From Daucus carota subsp. sativus (taxonomy: Eukaryota; Streptophyta; Magnoliopsida; Apiales; Apiaceae), in NCBI RefSeq assembly GCF_001625215.2, contig NC_030387.2, positions 11,312,501 through 11,376,500 of the forward strand: a stretch of DNA of 64,000 bases, given 5' to 3'. Position 1 is the stretch's first letter; each line of letters starts with the position of its first letter. The notes below the pieces were generated by a model that worked only from the letters and a program-made list of their open reading frames with translations, was not told the origin of the DNA and did not search any database. Made by a program: the position numbers and the translations under genes. Positions 35,866 to 48,262 of the stretch are shown in pieces.

Positions 35866-36528
35866 TTAATCTTTAGGTGGAAGGATATGGTCAGACTCGA
35901 GTTTTCTTCTGTATTTGCATGTATGTATATCAGGTGCAACATTGTAACTGGCTCGATTATGGTTTCTAAATTCTACTACAAGAAGTAATAATCATCTCTG
36001 TAGAATCCCGTATTACATATATGCATATTACTTATTCATCTCTTTTTTTTCTTTTTTTCAGAAACATATATAGTTTAATTTGTATTTCTTTCTAGGAAAT
36101 GACTTGATATAGTGAACTCATTCAAAGTGAAATAGCAAGGCATGTCAAATTTTATCAAAATAAGACCTTTTGGACTTCAAAAACTCAGTTAACAGCAAAT
36201 TAGAACTTTTAAAAGCTATTTATTTATGACAACATACTTGAAGTTGAAGTGTTTGGAAAGTGATGGTGGTTTTACAAGGAATACATGCAACATCAAAATT
36301 TTGAGTATAATTATGGAGAAGTTAATTATCGAATAAAATCAAACCACAAGCCCTAAGAAACATCACAACTCTGTGATAGACCCTTAGGCCTTAGGTATAC
36401 AATAGACAATCGGATAATAAGGTTTCGAATTTAACAATGCATTCCATTATAGGCAATCCACAGACTTGGCAGATAAAAATCTTTGGCCTGCTGAAAATTT
36501 GCTACACAGGTGACTAGAATAGAGAAAA
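35866..36528. other. Convergent intergenic region, COQ4 to SPIRAL1-like
   Basis: Contains the 3' UTRs of the two convergent genes (AATAATAA-like words near 35985). No other feature seen. Confidence 0.45.
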
Positions 36529-38155
36529 CTATTTGGAATCTCCGCCAAAGAGGTAATCCAGAGATGATCCACCGCCAGGGGCTGCGTGCACCTTGGTTGA
36601 GGGCCTTTCCTGCACCAAATAAAGCAGAAATCATGTAAAAACCACGATTTTGGTTATTAGTGAACACAGAAATCTAGGATTTCAAACACATTCTTTTTCT
36701 CCTTTTTCTAATTAAGAAACCGATAAAGTCTGATAGACATGCAGAATAGTATGACACTATATTTACAGTTAATGTGGTACAACAGTTCATGGTAGTGTAT
36801 AAAAAGAAGAAAGGAAAGAAGAGATCACCATATTGTATGTTGCTGTAGAGATTAGTAACTGTATATAGGTAAAACAGAACTCACAAAGAAAAAAAATGCA
36901 ATATGTATATATATTATATATAATTTCCCCTACGACAACAAGAGTGAACACCATATTGCCAACCACCTGGCTTTTTTAAAAAGGCAACATACCACAGATA
37001 AGTCAGTTTGCTATCATTTCGAAGCCATTCTGCAGCAAGGGGCAAATTACTGAAAGAAACGCCTGAAGAACTTAGATAATGTTTTAAGCCACCAGCTCTG
37101 TTAATTCATATTGTTGGAAGCTAAAAGAAACACTCTGAATTTTAAAACTGAAAAGCAATTTCATTGACTTTAACTTGAAAAAGTGGATGCATTTTATTTG
37201 TAATGTGTAATTTTTCAACCAAGACAATGGGAAATAGTCTAGCATGAGCAAGAGTGCAGAGTTTGTGGCCTATAGTGCCCAGACAGCTGAAATTGCAAAA
37301 CTATTATTCTGTGTGGTTCAGCTGCGAGAAAGATCAAGCTCCATGATGACAAGGGGCAATAAGTTCTATTAATTTCAAGCTAGAAATGCTATATTATGCG
37401 AAACACACGATGAACCAAGTTATGTTCCCAACATAGTCCATGGGAATCCGTAGATGCAAGGATATAAAGACACACAATACCAGAATTCTGATGAATTTTT
37501 CATTGCATCACAGGTTCCACATTGCACTGTATATAAAAAATGAGTACACTTTCCAGAAGAGTTACTGCCTTACCGACCATACTAATATCCTACAATGTCT
37601 AGCTTAACCGCAATAAAAGTGAGAGCAGTGGGAAATAAAATGAATCTAGGCTCCATTTAGTCGTACATATCTTTAATTTTTTAGTCTTGTTTTTTTTTCT
37701 GCTAAATAATTTTTTAGTCTTGTTTGACTTTTAAAGAGACATAATAATTGGTTTCTGGATTGATAATGTGACTTCCTTTGATCTACCCACTACTTACTCC
37801 ATGCGTGATGAATCTATGCAAACAAGAGAAATTGTATATATTAAGCCAGTAATAGAACGAAAAGAAGTTTGTTGTGCCGACATACCGTGAGGAAGTTACC
37901 AGTATTCTGACCATCTGCTCTGAAGTAGTTGTTTGCAGCAGTACTGTTTAAAGCAGTGCTATTTATTCCGGCAGGAATCTGCTTGGTAATATCAACCGGT
38001 TCTGGAGGGGAATTAGGTTTTGGGGATTGAACTACAGTTTGCACCTCGTCTGGAGTTGCCAGTGTTTTGTTTCCAGAGGGCTTTGGAGCCTCTTCACTTC
38101 CAAACAAGTATCCCAATGAACTCTGACCCCCACCGCAGCTACCACCACGATTCAT
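36529..38155 (-). CDS. SPIRAL1-like microtubule-associated protein
   Basis: Minus strand, coding exons 38155-37886 and 36609-36529, GT-AG, phase 0, 116 residues. Start chosen at ATG 38155 (MNRGGSCGGGQSSLGYLFG) because SPIRAL1 proteins begin with this block; the upstream in-frame extension is probably leader. The family signature is two copies of a GGGxSSLxYLFG motif, here GGGQSSLGYLFG near the N-terminus and GGGSSLDYLFG at the C-terminus. A Pro/Ser-rich middle and NNYFRADGQNTGNF, VHAAPGGG lie between. SPIRAL1 family members bind plus ends and lattice of cortical microtubules and control directional cell expansion. The intron between the coding exons is 1.28 kb. A non-coding first exon probably lies near 39.3 kb. 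Confidence 0.93.
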
Positions 38156-39533
38156 ATTTCCTAACTTCGTATTTAAAAGGAAGTCTGCCCTGCCCATATA
38201 CCAAAGCAGACGACAAAAGGAAGCACTGGTTAATAATCAAAAGCTATCAAGAGTCAAATTATATATGAAACCCGAATAATAAAGTTTGCAACCTGAATAG
38301 TTATTAAAAATTGTATAGCAGCAGATATACATGAAAATGGATCACCTATGAAAAGTTTACAGTCTAATATGTATTACAATTATTAATTAAGATGATTAAA
38401 GCCCATTTTCATGCACGAATCTGAAAAGCTATAGATCAAGTGATTGTTGGCTTAAAAGACATTGAAACAATTTTTATTCTACTGCTATTTGTGGGTAAGT
38501 GCACTTCCTAATGACGATACAACCTTGTGCATAATATACCAATGCACAGGGCATCAATTCCACAACAAGATTTAATCAAGCAAATAACAGTGATGTTAGT
38601 TAAAATATGAGACTCAAGGCTGATCATATAGATCTAATTGATATTACTAATGACCAACATTTTTAACACAAAACCAATTACTGGACATCGGTCCATCACT
38701 AAAAATTCATATCTGAAACTCTAATCAGAGTCTCTGATCTATGAAGGTCTCATTTATCTGGATTTTTTTACTAGGCAAAACTTACAAAAAAAGTTAAAAA
38801 CTGCTCAACAGAGGTTGCATACTAAGTTTAATAGTAAGAAGTGTACACCAAATGTCCACTTAATCCATTAGTACGAGACATTTTCGGAGGTGCTCAGAAA
38901 ACAAATTAGTGTCAACTTGGCCTAAAACCGACAGTATCCTCCACTTGATCGATTTTAATCTTATAACAGCAACACTTTCGCATCAACTGACATAACACAA
39001 AAGCAAAAACATAGAACTGAATTAATCTGGTTAAGCAATCACACACTTGCATAATTAATACAAAAAGTAGAAATAATTAACTAAAATTAGCACCTAACAA
39101 AACAAAATTAGTGCAATCCCAATAGCACAAAGTAGATGACAACTTTAGATCCCCAAAGCACAGAAGCAGCAAACATATGAACAATTTAACATATGATGTG
39201 CATTACACTTATGTAAGAAATGTTGAAGGAGCTAAAATTTGATGTCACTATACATACAGACATAATGTGTGTATATTGTTACATAACAGAAAGAGATCTA
39301 GGGTTAAGCTAAGCAACCTTAAAATTAGCTTTAGCTTCAGTCAGATAGATCTGCTTTAGCTCTGTGCAAGAGTGTTGCTGTTGAGCTCAATGGGGGAGAC
39401 AGAAGGTACTTGCATATACAGTTTATTTATTGAAATTTAAATATAATAATAATACTAATTTCTTTTCCTTAAAATCATGGATATTGTTTTTATTAAATAT
39501 TCATTTTCTATTATATTGCTCATTTGTTAACGA
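38156..39533. other. SPIRAL1-like leader region and upstream sequence
   Basis: No coding frame. Probably a 5' UTR intron plus promoter of the minus-strand gene. AT-rich, no repeat ends recognised. Confidence 0.35.
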
Positions 39534-39675
39534 GTGAATGAGCCCGACCGTTTGATATTGCAAATATGCAGCTCGATGACAGTGAATTCCTCTGAACGAC
39601 TGGCGTTAAAAATTCTGTCTCAACCATCCAGAGGATGTTACTTTCTTGATACAACCTACAGTAATATAAGTTATA

Positions 39676-39706
39676 TTCATTATTATTATTATTATTGTTG
39701 TTGTTG

Positions 39707-39756
<50 letters not shown>

Positions 39757-39757
39757 T
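39676..39757. repeat. (ATT)n microsatellite with TTG interruption
   Basis: About 27 trinucleotide units: ATT runs interrupted by five TTG units at 39695-39710. The Tyr-rich reading frame across it is an artefact. Confidence 0.95.
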
Positions 39758-39899
39758 AGTAGTTACATTTATTTATATATGTTACCACTATTTCTTAAAT
39801 ATATTTTCCACTGACAATGTCGTTTATAACTTTATCATAACTTATAGAATTAAAAAATATTAATTTGATGACTAATAAAATGTTCAATTATTACGTTAT

Positions 39900-40370
39900 A
39901 TAAAATTAATATTATAATTAAAAAATATAAAAATATATAATTTTTTAATATAATATAATATAATAAATTTTGTGTGAAAAATAACTAGATTTGTAAATTT
40001 ACGTTTTATTTCTGAATAGACAAGTCATCTAAATTAAATTATGTATATTATGCATAACAATCAATAAATTGAATTTGTTTGATAAAAAATATATTTAAAT
40101 TTGTATATTTTGTCATTCACGTGTTATCATAAAATTAATATGATAATTAAAAAATTATATTATATTATATATTATAATAAATTTTTATATTATAAAATAT
40201 AATAAATTTTGTATAAAAAATAATTATGATTTATAAATTTATGTTTTATTTCTGAATAGACAAGTTATTTAGATTAAATTATGTATATTATGCATAATAA
40301 TCAATTAACTGAATTTGTTTGACAAAAAAATATTTAAATTTGTAAATTTTGTCATTCAGATAAAATGAGT
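39900..40370. repeat. AT-rich tandem duplication, period about 240 bp
   Basis: TTTTATTTCTGAATAGACAAG followed by TAAATTATGTATATTATGCAT and TTGAATTTGTTTGA-type words occurs at 40004 and 40244 with many substitutions. No coding signal. Confidence 0.7.
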
Positions 40371-40590
40371 TAACAAATAGCAAATTTTGTTCACCGTTCA
40401 GATAGGTCATTCATCTAGATTTTCAATCATCGAGCAAAACTTGTTCACATTTAACAAATGACCCATAGTATTTTGTTCTAGTAAGCATTGTAACTAAGCA
40501 ATGTGACAACTGCCATGTAGCATAATAAGTCATGTATACATTTACAGGAACTGCAGGTGAAACTGCACCGACATAAATTATGGTATCTTA

Positions 40591-40939
40591 AAGCAACTCC
40601 AATGCAATGCTATACTTGGTTCTATTACTATATTATAGCATCAAAAGTAAAAAAGCTCAATTCCAAAAGGGTGCTATATTTGGATGCATCCATGCATAGA
40701 TGCATCCTTGGTTCTATATTTGAAACCAAGGATGGATCCATCCATATTGCCGCATCCTTGGTTTTATATTTTATTTATAGAAGTTTGATAAAAGTTAATG
40801 AGTTGGTTAACTTAACTTTGAAACTAGTTATAGAACTTAGCATTGGAGTGCAAATTTTATTTTAACACCAAAAAACACTTTTTGATGGTATATTATAGCA
40901 ATAGCAATAGATATATAGCATCTAGCATTGGACTTGCTC
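40591..40939. mobile_element. Harbinger/Tourist-type MITE, complete
   Basis: TTA target duplication (40588-40590 and 40940-40942). Ends AAGCAACTCCAATGC and GCATTGGACTTGCTC. 349 bp. Inside, GGATGCATCCATGCATAGATG and ATGCATCC words give extra short palindromes. Confidence 0.85.
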
Positions 40940-40942
40940 TTA

Positions 40943-41968
40943 CAAATAAATGCAGGTTGCCCGAAATGTGGATTTCTCACGGTTTTCAATTTTCGATCAA
41001 TTTAAAATATCGTGCTGACTGATAGTGGTACCAGGCTTTTTTGGATATGTCTTCAAAAATAGTTGTATTTTACCAAGGCTTTATACGGAGAACAAATGAA
41101 GGACCCTTAATATATGTTCATGTTCTATTTTTCCTAATATTTATAATATTTTATATAAAAATATATTATATAAAAATTATTAATGGAACGATCGTAGTGT
41201 TAGGTATCATTTCGAGTTTTTGACGTATAAGCGGTACGAATCAGTACATGATTCATTAAAAAAACTAACATTCTATCCATCGAAACGTTAAATCAATGTT
41301 AGTTGACCGTATTTATTCTATTTCTTTCATTGAAACATATAAAAAAATACAACTGAAACCCTTATTCTTCTTTTGTGCTCTTGAGTTCTCGAGTATTAAA
41401 CAATCTTGTGATCATGTTGTCAATGTACATTTTAAGAGTTTGAGTAACAAGCTCGAAATTTGAGACCAACTCTATCGATATCAGTCATCAATTTCACAAT
41501 GGGGTTCGATTTTTCGATTTTTGTGTTCAAAGTTAGATTTGAGAATTTTCTTGTTATTAGACGAATCTTTACTTGTTTGTTCATGTAATTTGCTTATGTG
41601 CTTAGGATGATGTTGTGTTTTTTGTATTGAGTTTTAAATAATTTTCGAAGTCGATTGTATATATTAGTGTTTAGGTTTCAGTTTTTGTATTTGATTTTGC
41701 CGGAATATAGGTATGGTTGATGATTTGTGTTGTTTGTTGGTTGATTATGATTGTCTGATGATATTGATTTTAAACAAAACAAAAACCAATCTGAACAGAG
41801 TGTTTGAGCTATGACTAGGATCCGATTGGAATTTGAAGCTCGCTCGACGATTTCTAGGTTTTCCAGAATTCGGCAACTTTAACTTTTGAATTAACATAAT
41901 GCTACTTTTAATGGGTACATAAAAATATCGCGACACTACTTATAAGTCACAAATATGAAATGATATCA
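40943..41968. other. Intergenic sequence without recognised feature
   Basis: AT-rich; open segments at 41041-41223 (+) and 41745-41936 (-) are short and low complexity. No family recognised. Confidence 0.4.
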
Positions 41969-41977
41969 TTTATAATA

Positions 41978-43576
41978 GAGCTTATTGCACTTTGCAACCC
42001 TCTGCTTTGCTCGAAAAACACTTTGGTACATAGACTTTCAAACGTGTCAGTTCGCCTCATTAACTTATAATTATCCTGCAGTTTGCACCCGTTAATCGTT
42101 TTCCGTTTGTAGTCAAACTGTCAACGTTAAATTGGAGGATAAAACTGTAATTTCACTTTTTAAATTAAAAGAAAAAAGAAAAAACAATCGTGCATATCAA
42201 AATGTTGCTGTGAAACAATCGTGCATTTTAATTTGTAAAATATTATAAATTAAATTATAATAAATATATAAAAATTTATTTTCTTTGTTTTTGCTTAACT
42301 AAAAATGGTTATAAAATATTATAAATTAAATTATAGTAAATATGTAAAATTAGTTTCTTTGTTTAAGCAATCTCATGATATTGGTAATATTCATCGAACA
42401 CTTTTACAAAATTTTCACATTATACATTTATTGTCATATCTAGATAATATATTCAATTTATAATTATATACTTATATATAATCAGCGTAAGGGAGATAAT
42501 TTGGTCGCATGACCACATGGTTTAAAAGTTTTTCATCTATTGGATCGTATATTGAACAAATAAGCCCCGTTATATTTGAACAAAATTAACTTCTAATTCT
42601 ATAAGACAACTGATATTTATTTGTATGTTTATAATTCCTTTTCTAAATCCAAGACAAATTATGTCTTTCACATGTTTATGATTTTTTTAATCCAAAATAA
42701 ATATTTCTACAAGCTTTAATTTTAGAATCATATAAATCGCACCATCACAAAATTATTTTTATCTGATATATTTTAATACTCCCTCCTTCCCATTTTAATT
42801 GTCCACTTTGCACAAATCACACAAATTAAGAAGTATTAAATGTGATATGTTGTTATCATTGCCATGCATTGGTTATACAAATATACTACTAAGTTTTAAT
42901 TCATTTTGGTTAAAAGTCAACATAGTTTGCATTGTAAATAATGAAAATTGTGTGAACTAGTAAATGTTAACATTGAAACTTGTTATAATTTGTATTGGAC
43001 AAAGAAAATGGACAAATAATATGGGAAATTTTTTCTTGACAAAGTGGACTATTAATATGGGAAGGAGGGAGTATTAATAAGCCAGATATTTTAATTCAAA
43101 ATAAATATTTCCTATCAGTTTTAATTGTAGAATCATATAAATCGCACCGTCACAAAATTATTTCTATCTAATATATTTTAAAATTAAATCTTATTATAAT
43201 AATTTTAATATAAAATACATTTATAAATATAATTTAATTCGATCCGCATCGTCTAAACTACTTAATTATCTTATATCTCATTTATTCGTCATTCATATTT
43301 CCATCGGTAAACTAGGTATTCTATAACACTAGTAAACTTCGTTTGATAATTTTCATATTAATTTCAATAAAAAATTATGAGAATTATATATATATGAAGA
43401 AGAGCGGCCAAAAGAGCCGTTGGCTTTTTGAAAAACTAACGTTAACTAGCCAATGTAACGGTCAGGGGCAAACTGCTAACGGTTTCAAAGTTGATGAGGC
43501 GAACTGACACGTTTAGAAGTCTATGTACCAAAGTGTTTTTCGAGCAAAGCAGAGGGTTGCAAAGTGCAGTAAGCTC
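41978..43576. mobile_element. Mutator-type non-autonomous element with long TIRs
   Basis: Perfect 9-bp duplication TTTATAATA (41969-41977 and 43577-43585). TIRs of about 150 bases begin GAGCTTATTGCACTTTGCAA and end TTGCAAAGTGCAGTAAGCTC. The central part has no transposase and contains a Stowaway MITE (42779-43071) and a duplicated block: ATCATATAAATCGCACC occurs at 42728 and 43133, on either side of the MITE. Confidence 0.92.
42779..43071. mobile_element. Stowaway-type MITE, copy 2
   Basis: TA duplication; ends CTCCCTCCTTCCCATTTTAA and TTAATATGGGAAGGAGGGAG. 293 bp. Shares TGTCCACTTTGCACAAATCACA with the other Stowaway copy and the mariner 5' end. Confidence 0.9.
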
Positions 43577-43957
43577 TTTATAATAACTAGGGGTGAGCAA
43601 AAAACCGAATTGAAACCGTAACCGAAACCGAAACCGGTCAAAACCGCATGAAACCGAACCGCATGAAACCGAACCGAACCGAAACCGAAAATTGAAAAAT
43701 CGAACCGATTCTAATGGTTGCGGTTGCGGTTTTAAGCTAAAACCGAACCGCAAAAAACCGAACCGAACCGATTATTAGAATAAATAAATATATATTATTA
43801 ATACTTTATGTAGGTATTAAAAAGAATGATATACTCGTCTAAACATATATTTTATATAGTTTAAATAATCAATTATGTATTTAAATTTGTTTCAGTAACT
43901 GGACATCACCAAGATAATATGTTATCACAGATAATATGCTACCATAACACAACCCAG

Positions 43958-45699
43958 TAGGGCTGTAATTCGGGCCGAGCCGAGCCGGGCAAGCAATATA
44001 CGAGTTCGAGTTCGAGTATTTTTAAACGAGCCGAGCCGCTCGTTTATGTTAAACGAGCCCAACTTCCTGATCGGACTCGACTCGGTTATTATACGAGTCG
44101 AGTCGAGTATACTCGTGAGTTACACGAGCCGGTATTTGACGAGCCGAGTCGAGTACCCGTTTATAATATTACTGGATCAGGATATTATAGAAGCCCAAAC
44201 GTATATTTTAAAGCCCAACAAACAGCAGGCCAGGCCTGTATCATGTAATTAAACCCCTAAATAGTCTAAACTGCATACGAACTCCGAAGACTAGTAGACT
44301 ACTTTCCTCTTTAAGCGACTCGCGACCACCGACACCGACACCGACAGGCGACACTGACACCGACCCCGTCGATTTACTGCTAAAAATCAAAGAGGTACCA
44401 TTTCTTTTTACATCGATTCGCATAGTTATATATATTATATGTATATATACATATGTTTTGTGTGTATAAATTACATAATCAATACTCAATATATTTCTGT
44501 TTAATGAATCATTGAATCCTGGTTGTGAATATACATGTTTTTATGTGTTTTTGAATCATGTTTGTAGCATTATCTCTTTACTTGATTTGTGTGGATTAAA
44601 AAATGTGTGGCAATTAGGTTTTGATGAGGTTTATTTGCTGATTAGACGTGGAGTAGAGATGATTTGGAGGCTAGAGCTGTGGGATTGAGTTTAGGATAAT
44701 GTTAAATATGTCGAGGCGCTTACATTTAATTAAGTGGTGTACTATGATAAATTATTAAATTGTTATAAGCCTGTAAGCTGTAAGATAAGTTGTGTGAATG
44801 TGTCCAATATGTTTACCATGCTTGAGACTCTGTCTGAACCTGTTCAACGTTTGTTCATTGGCTGAATTATTAGTGCGTAAGTAGCAAGCTAAGGAACTAC
44901 TGTGATTTACTAATTTGAATATTTGATGATCACAGTGGATTGGTTAGTTTGAGTCGTATAAATATAATACTCATACTAACTCAGACTTAATAAAGAAGAG
45001 TCTTGACAAATGTTCCTCACATACTAATATAGTGCAAAATTTCTTTCCTGATCAACACTTGGATTATTTTTCCTATATTCAGTAAGGTTTGGTGGAGTTA
45101 TTTCTAACTCCCGTCAACTAGAGCTTATGGATTATACTTCTGTTAACTGTTTTCATACTTTACGCTTGTAATCTGGATTGATCACAACTTCTTATGGATG
45201 CAGGGGACAAGGGTATTATGGATCAGGAAGAACCAAGAAAGAGCAAAAGGAAGAAAACTCATCACGTAGAGATATTTCCACCCACTGCACCTTACAACAA
45301 TGTAAGTCACGTAACAGTCAGAAGTTTCGCAGATGAATCACTGTCAGAGGATGATTGTGCAAGTGATTGTCAATTGTGCCTGTGTATAGATTTTGGAATA
45401 TATTATATTGACTTTGGCAGGTAGGGAGGAAAGCCTAAATCCTACTGCATATATCAAATATTTGCAAAAATTATATATTTTTTTAAACGAGTTCGGGTTC
45501 GAGTCGAGTCGAGCCGTTTTTTCGAGTTCGAGTCGAGTTCTAATCGAGTATCGGGTATACTCGGCTCGACTCGAATAAATAAACGGGCAAATTTTCCTGT
45601 CGAGCTCGACTCGTATACATTGTCGAGCCGAGTCGGGTAGACTTAAACGAGTTCGGGTTCGGGTAGCTCGCGAGCAACTCGGCCCGAATTACAGCCCGA
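43958..45699. mobile_element. hAT-type element (inner) carrying a captured gene piece
   Basis: Perfect 8-bp duplication CAACCCAG (43950-43957 and 45700-45707). TIRs TAGGGCTGTAATTCGGGCC and GGCCCGAATTACAGCCCGA. Subterminal arrays of CGAGCCGAGTCGAG/CTCGACTCGGCTC words on both sides. The middle (about 44240-45440) has normal base composition and exon-like structure. No transposase. Confidence 0.92.
44240..45440 (+). pseudogene. Captured host gene 5' portion (leader exon, intron, first coding exon)
   Basis: A leader-like exon ends at 44394 (AAAGAG followed by GTACCA). An intron of about 0.8 kb ends with GGATGCAG at 45203. The next exon 45204-45301 has an ATG at 45218 and encodes 28 residues with a nuclear-localisation-like KSKRKK and EIFPPTAPYNN, closed by a perfect donor (AAT followed by GTAAGT). 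After a further intron an acceptor-like GGCAG at about 45420 precedes the right hAT end. The parent gene was not recognised. This is a gene-fragment capture: no downstream exons are present, so a full product is not possible. Confidence 0.55.
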
Positions 45700-46097
45700 C
45701 AACCCAGAAACCAGCCATACAAGTTAAAAACACTCTTAAAATATCATGCTTTCACAATCTTTTGGTGCAAAACATAAACTGCACTGTGAACTACACTAAC
45801 TGACATATTTCTGGCCTTGTTAGGGTTTATCACATGAAATTTTTACAGGCTTAATATTTAAAATATACAGTTTTTTGTATTTAACTTTTATAATACTTTT
45901 TTATATTTATCTTTTGCGGTTTTAAAACCGAAACCGAACCGATTTAAACCGAACCGAGGTTTTTTAAAACCGAATCCGATCCAGCGGTTCGGTTGCGGTT
46001 TCGGTTTTCAATTTCAAAAACCGAAGATTTGTGGTTGCGGTTGCGGTTTTACCCTAAAACCGCACCGATCCGCACCGCGCTCTTCCCTAATAATAAC

Positions 46098-46725
46098 CAA
46101 TACCACAATGATATTATTAATAATTTCTCTATAATATTATATAATATATACTTCTATAATTAATATTAATATTATATAAAATAGCTGCATGATATTATAT
46201 ATATGTGACATGTTACCACGAGTACCCTATAAAGACTTCTCATTAAACTTTTAATATATATTTCTCAGGGAATTATATATCTAATTATTATATGTATATA
46301 GTTATTTCGTGTACTCATTTCGTGTACTCATGTATCTTGGTGACAAAAATCATATTTGACTGATTCTTGATTTTTCATGTTCGTGTATATTCTTCTCGAG
46401 TACCGAAAATTGAAATTCGAACTAAATGTATATTTAGTATCGTTTCATATCATGTACTAAATTGCTCGCTCTATGTATGCCCAAACTGTATTATTTTGGG
46501 CTCCAGATTATTTTACTTCCGGTCTTTCCAAATGATAATGTACTCCTATTGAACATTCTTGAAATTTTTGGGACCCAAAAAAGCGTTGAAATTTGGAAAA
46601 CAATGCAGACGGTGATCGATACCAGACTGTGACGACATGCTTATAAGGATGTAGGGATGCTGGTGTAACCATTGCCAGCTACAGGGGTGCATTTAACATT
46701 TCTTTCTAGAACAGATTAATACTAA
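46098..46725. other. Intergenic sequence downstream of the methylesterase gene
   Basis: AT-rich with a short duplicated TTTCGTGTACTCAT (46305-46331). No gene seen. Confidence 0.4.
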
Positions 46726-48262
46726 CTATCCACTCAATTTTACCACGGCTTGACGTTTGTTTTTGGATGGAAGTTTCGAAATCTCTACCAAAATCTTGTG
46801 AAGAGCCTGAGGCTTTGAGAAAAAAGGGGAATGATCGGAGCCTTTAACCGTAAAAACATCTTCAGGAGGGTCTGAATCGATCATGAAATCCTGGAGACCT
46901 GCTGGGACTGCAAAATCTTCGTCTGTCTTGACATAAAACCGCGGAATGGAACCATAGTTTGCTTCAGAAAGAGCCAGATTGTGCATAATTGGTGCAAACG
47001 GCATTGGCCTCATCGACACTGAGGCTAATATGGCATCCTGTAATGTCGTAAGATCCAAAATTTAGTTTTATGAAACAGAAAACCGCGATAACTGCAGCAT
47101 GTTATTTGTGCTTAAGACCATACCCTAGAAGGACTCCGGTTATATAACACGTCTGTTAGTAATGTTTTCTCAAGGAAAATTGAAGTTGGGGGATTATCTT
47201 TCCCATTAGCATATACAAATTTCTGAGCTTGTTGCATCAGATCACTTGAGGGCTGCACAATAGCATTGGAATTATGAAAACCAGTGGATCATTATTATAG
47301 TTTAGGCAACTCAAAACTTGAATTCAAGAATCAAACCTGTTGTTGATACGTAGCAAGCGTACTTTTCCCATTAGACAGCATTGCTGCAGCAATATAAATG
47401 GCTTTTGAGACTTTGGACGGAAACATTTCCATCACATAAGAAACACAAACACCGCCAAAATCATGTCCAACCAAAATCACCTGCACGTGAAATGATTTTA
47501 GAATTTGCTTGATTGAGAATATGATCCGAAAAAGGCACTGTGAGGAGGAAGAGAAATAACCTTTTGGCCTTGACCGAGATTATCTAGAAAATCAATGAGA
47601 GGTTTTACATATTGAGCAAAACAAGTGATGCTGTTTGTGTCGGTGGTATCAATTCCAGAGCCGGTTAAATCTACAGCATCGACATCAAATCCAGCTTCTC
47701 TCAGTAGTGCCATACTCTTATACCAACACCACGCCCCATATCCACCTCCATGGACTAGAACAAAATGCTTCGTTTCAAGATCTTCCACCTTCAAATCCTT
47801 AAAAAAAAAAAAAACAAACATTGCCTTAAAAAAAATGTACAGGGACACGAAATACCATTCTTCATTATACAGGTCATTAGGTATGAGAACCTGATTCGTA
47901 TTTTGGTGATATTGAGGAAGATCCAACAATGAACCTGCCCTTGAACTTGCACTTCTGGGCAGCTTATTCTGTCTCTTGGAAGATGAAAATGGATACTGGA
48001 CAGAGTTTGACCTATCAAATCGAGTTACAGAACCATTCTGCTGATGCTGCCTAAGAAGCATTAGCGCTGCAAGAGCTTGTTGCCGAATAAGCTCATCATT
48101 ATCTATGACTTCTTTCTTCACTGCAGTTGATGATGATGACCGTGATCTCAATGCAGTATTTAATTTCTGCCCCGATTCTATAAACGATAACGACTTCTTA
48201 GACCACTTGGAAGTCCTTTCTCTGTGACCCTTGTGACCAAAACATATCAATGAATTTCCCAT
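46726..48262 (-). CDS. Methylesterase 11-type alpha/beta hydrolase
   Basis: Minus strand, five exons: 48262-47891 (donor CAG|GTTCTC preferred; a donor at 47849 also keeps the frame), 47797-47561, 47480-47337, 47252-47124 and 47037-46726; 397 residues. Start MGNSLICFGHKG chosen at 48262. A Ser/Arg/Gln-rich N-terminal extension of about 120 residues is typical of MES11-14. The hydrolase core starts HFVLVHGGGYGAWCWYK. VDLTGSG, the nucleophile-elbow position GHDFGG, and the catalytic His region VKGSDHSPFFSKP follow. The elbow has Asp where active MES proteins have Ser, so ester hydrolysis is doubtful. Plant MES proteins act on methyl salicylate, methyl jasmonate or methyl-IAA; the substrate here is unknown. 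Confidence 0.88.

Larger units (their letters stand above)
43588..46089. mobile_element. hAT-type element (outer) with ACCGAA-rich ends
   Basis: Perfect 8-bp duplication ATAATAAC (43580-43587 and 46090-46097). Ends TAGGGGTGAGCAAAAAACCG and CACCGCGCTCTTCCCTA. Both subterminal regions are arrays of AACCGAACCG/CGGTTCGGTT words. The outer element is split by the hAT at 43958-45699. No transposase visible. Its left duplication overlaps the right duplication of the Mutator-type element. Confidence 0.92.

Noticed and set aside
39534..39863. 109-codon frame rich in Tyr
   Set aside because: It is a translation of the (ATT)n microsatellite and AT-rich flank.
43442..43753. Phe/Arg/Ser repeat protein on the minus strand
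   Set aside because: It is the ACCGAA-rich subterminal array of the outer hAT plus the Mutator TIR, not a gene.
47791..48018. 75-codon minus-strand frame overlapping the methylesterase first exon
   Set aside because: Out of frame with the Ser/Arg-rich N-terminal extension and running into the poly-T of the intron.
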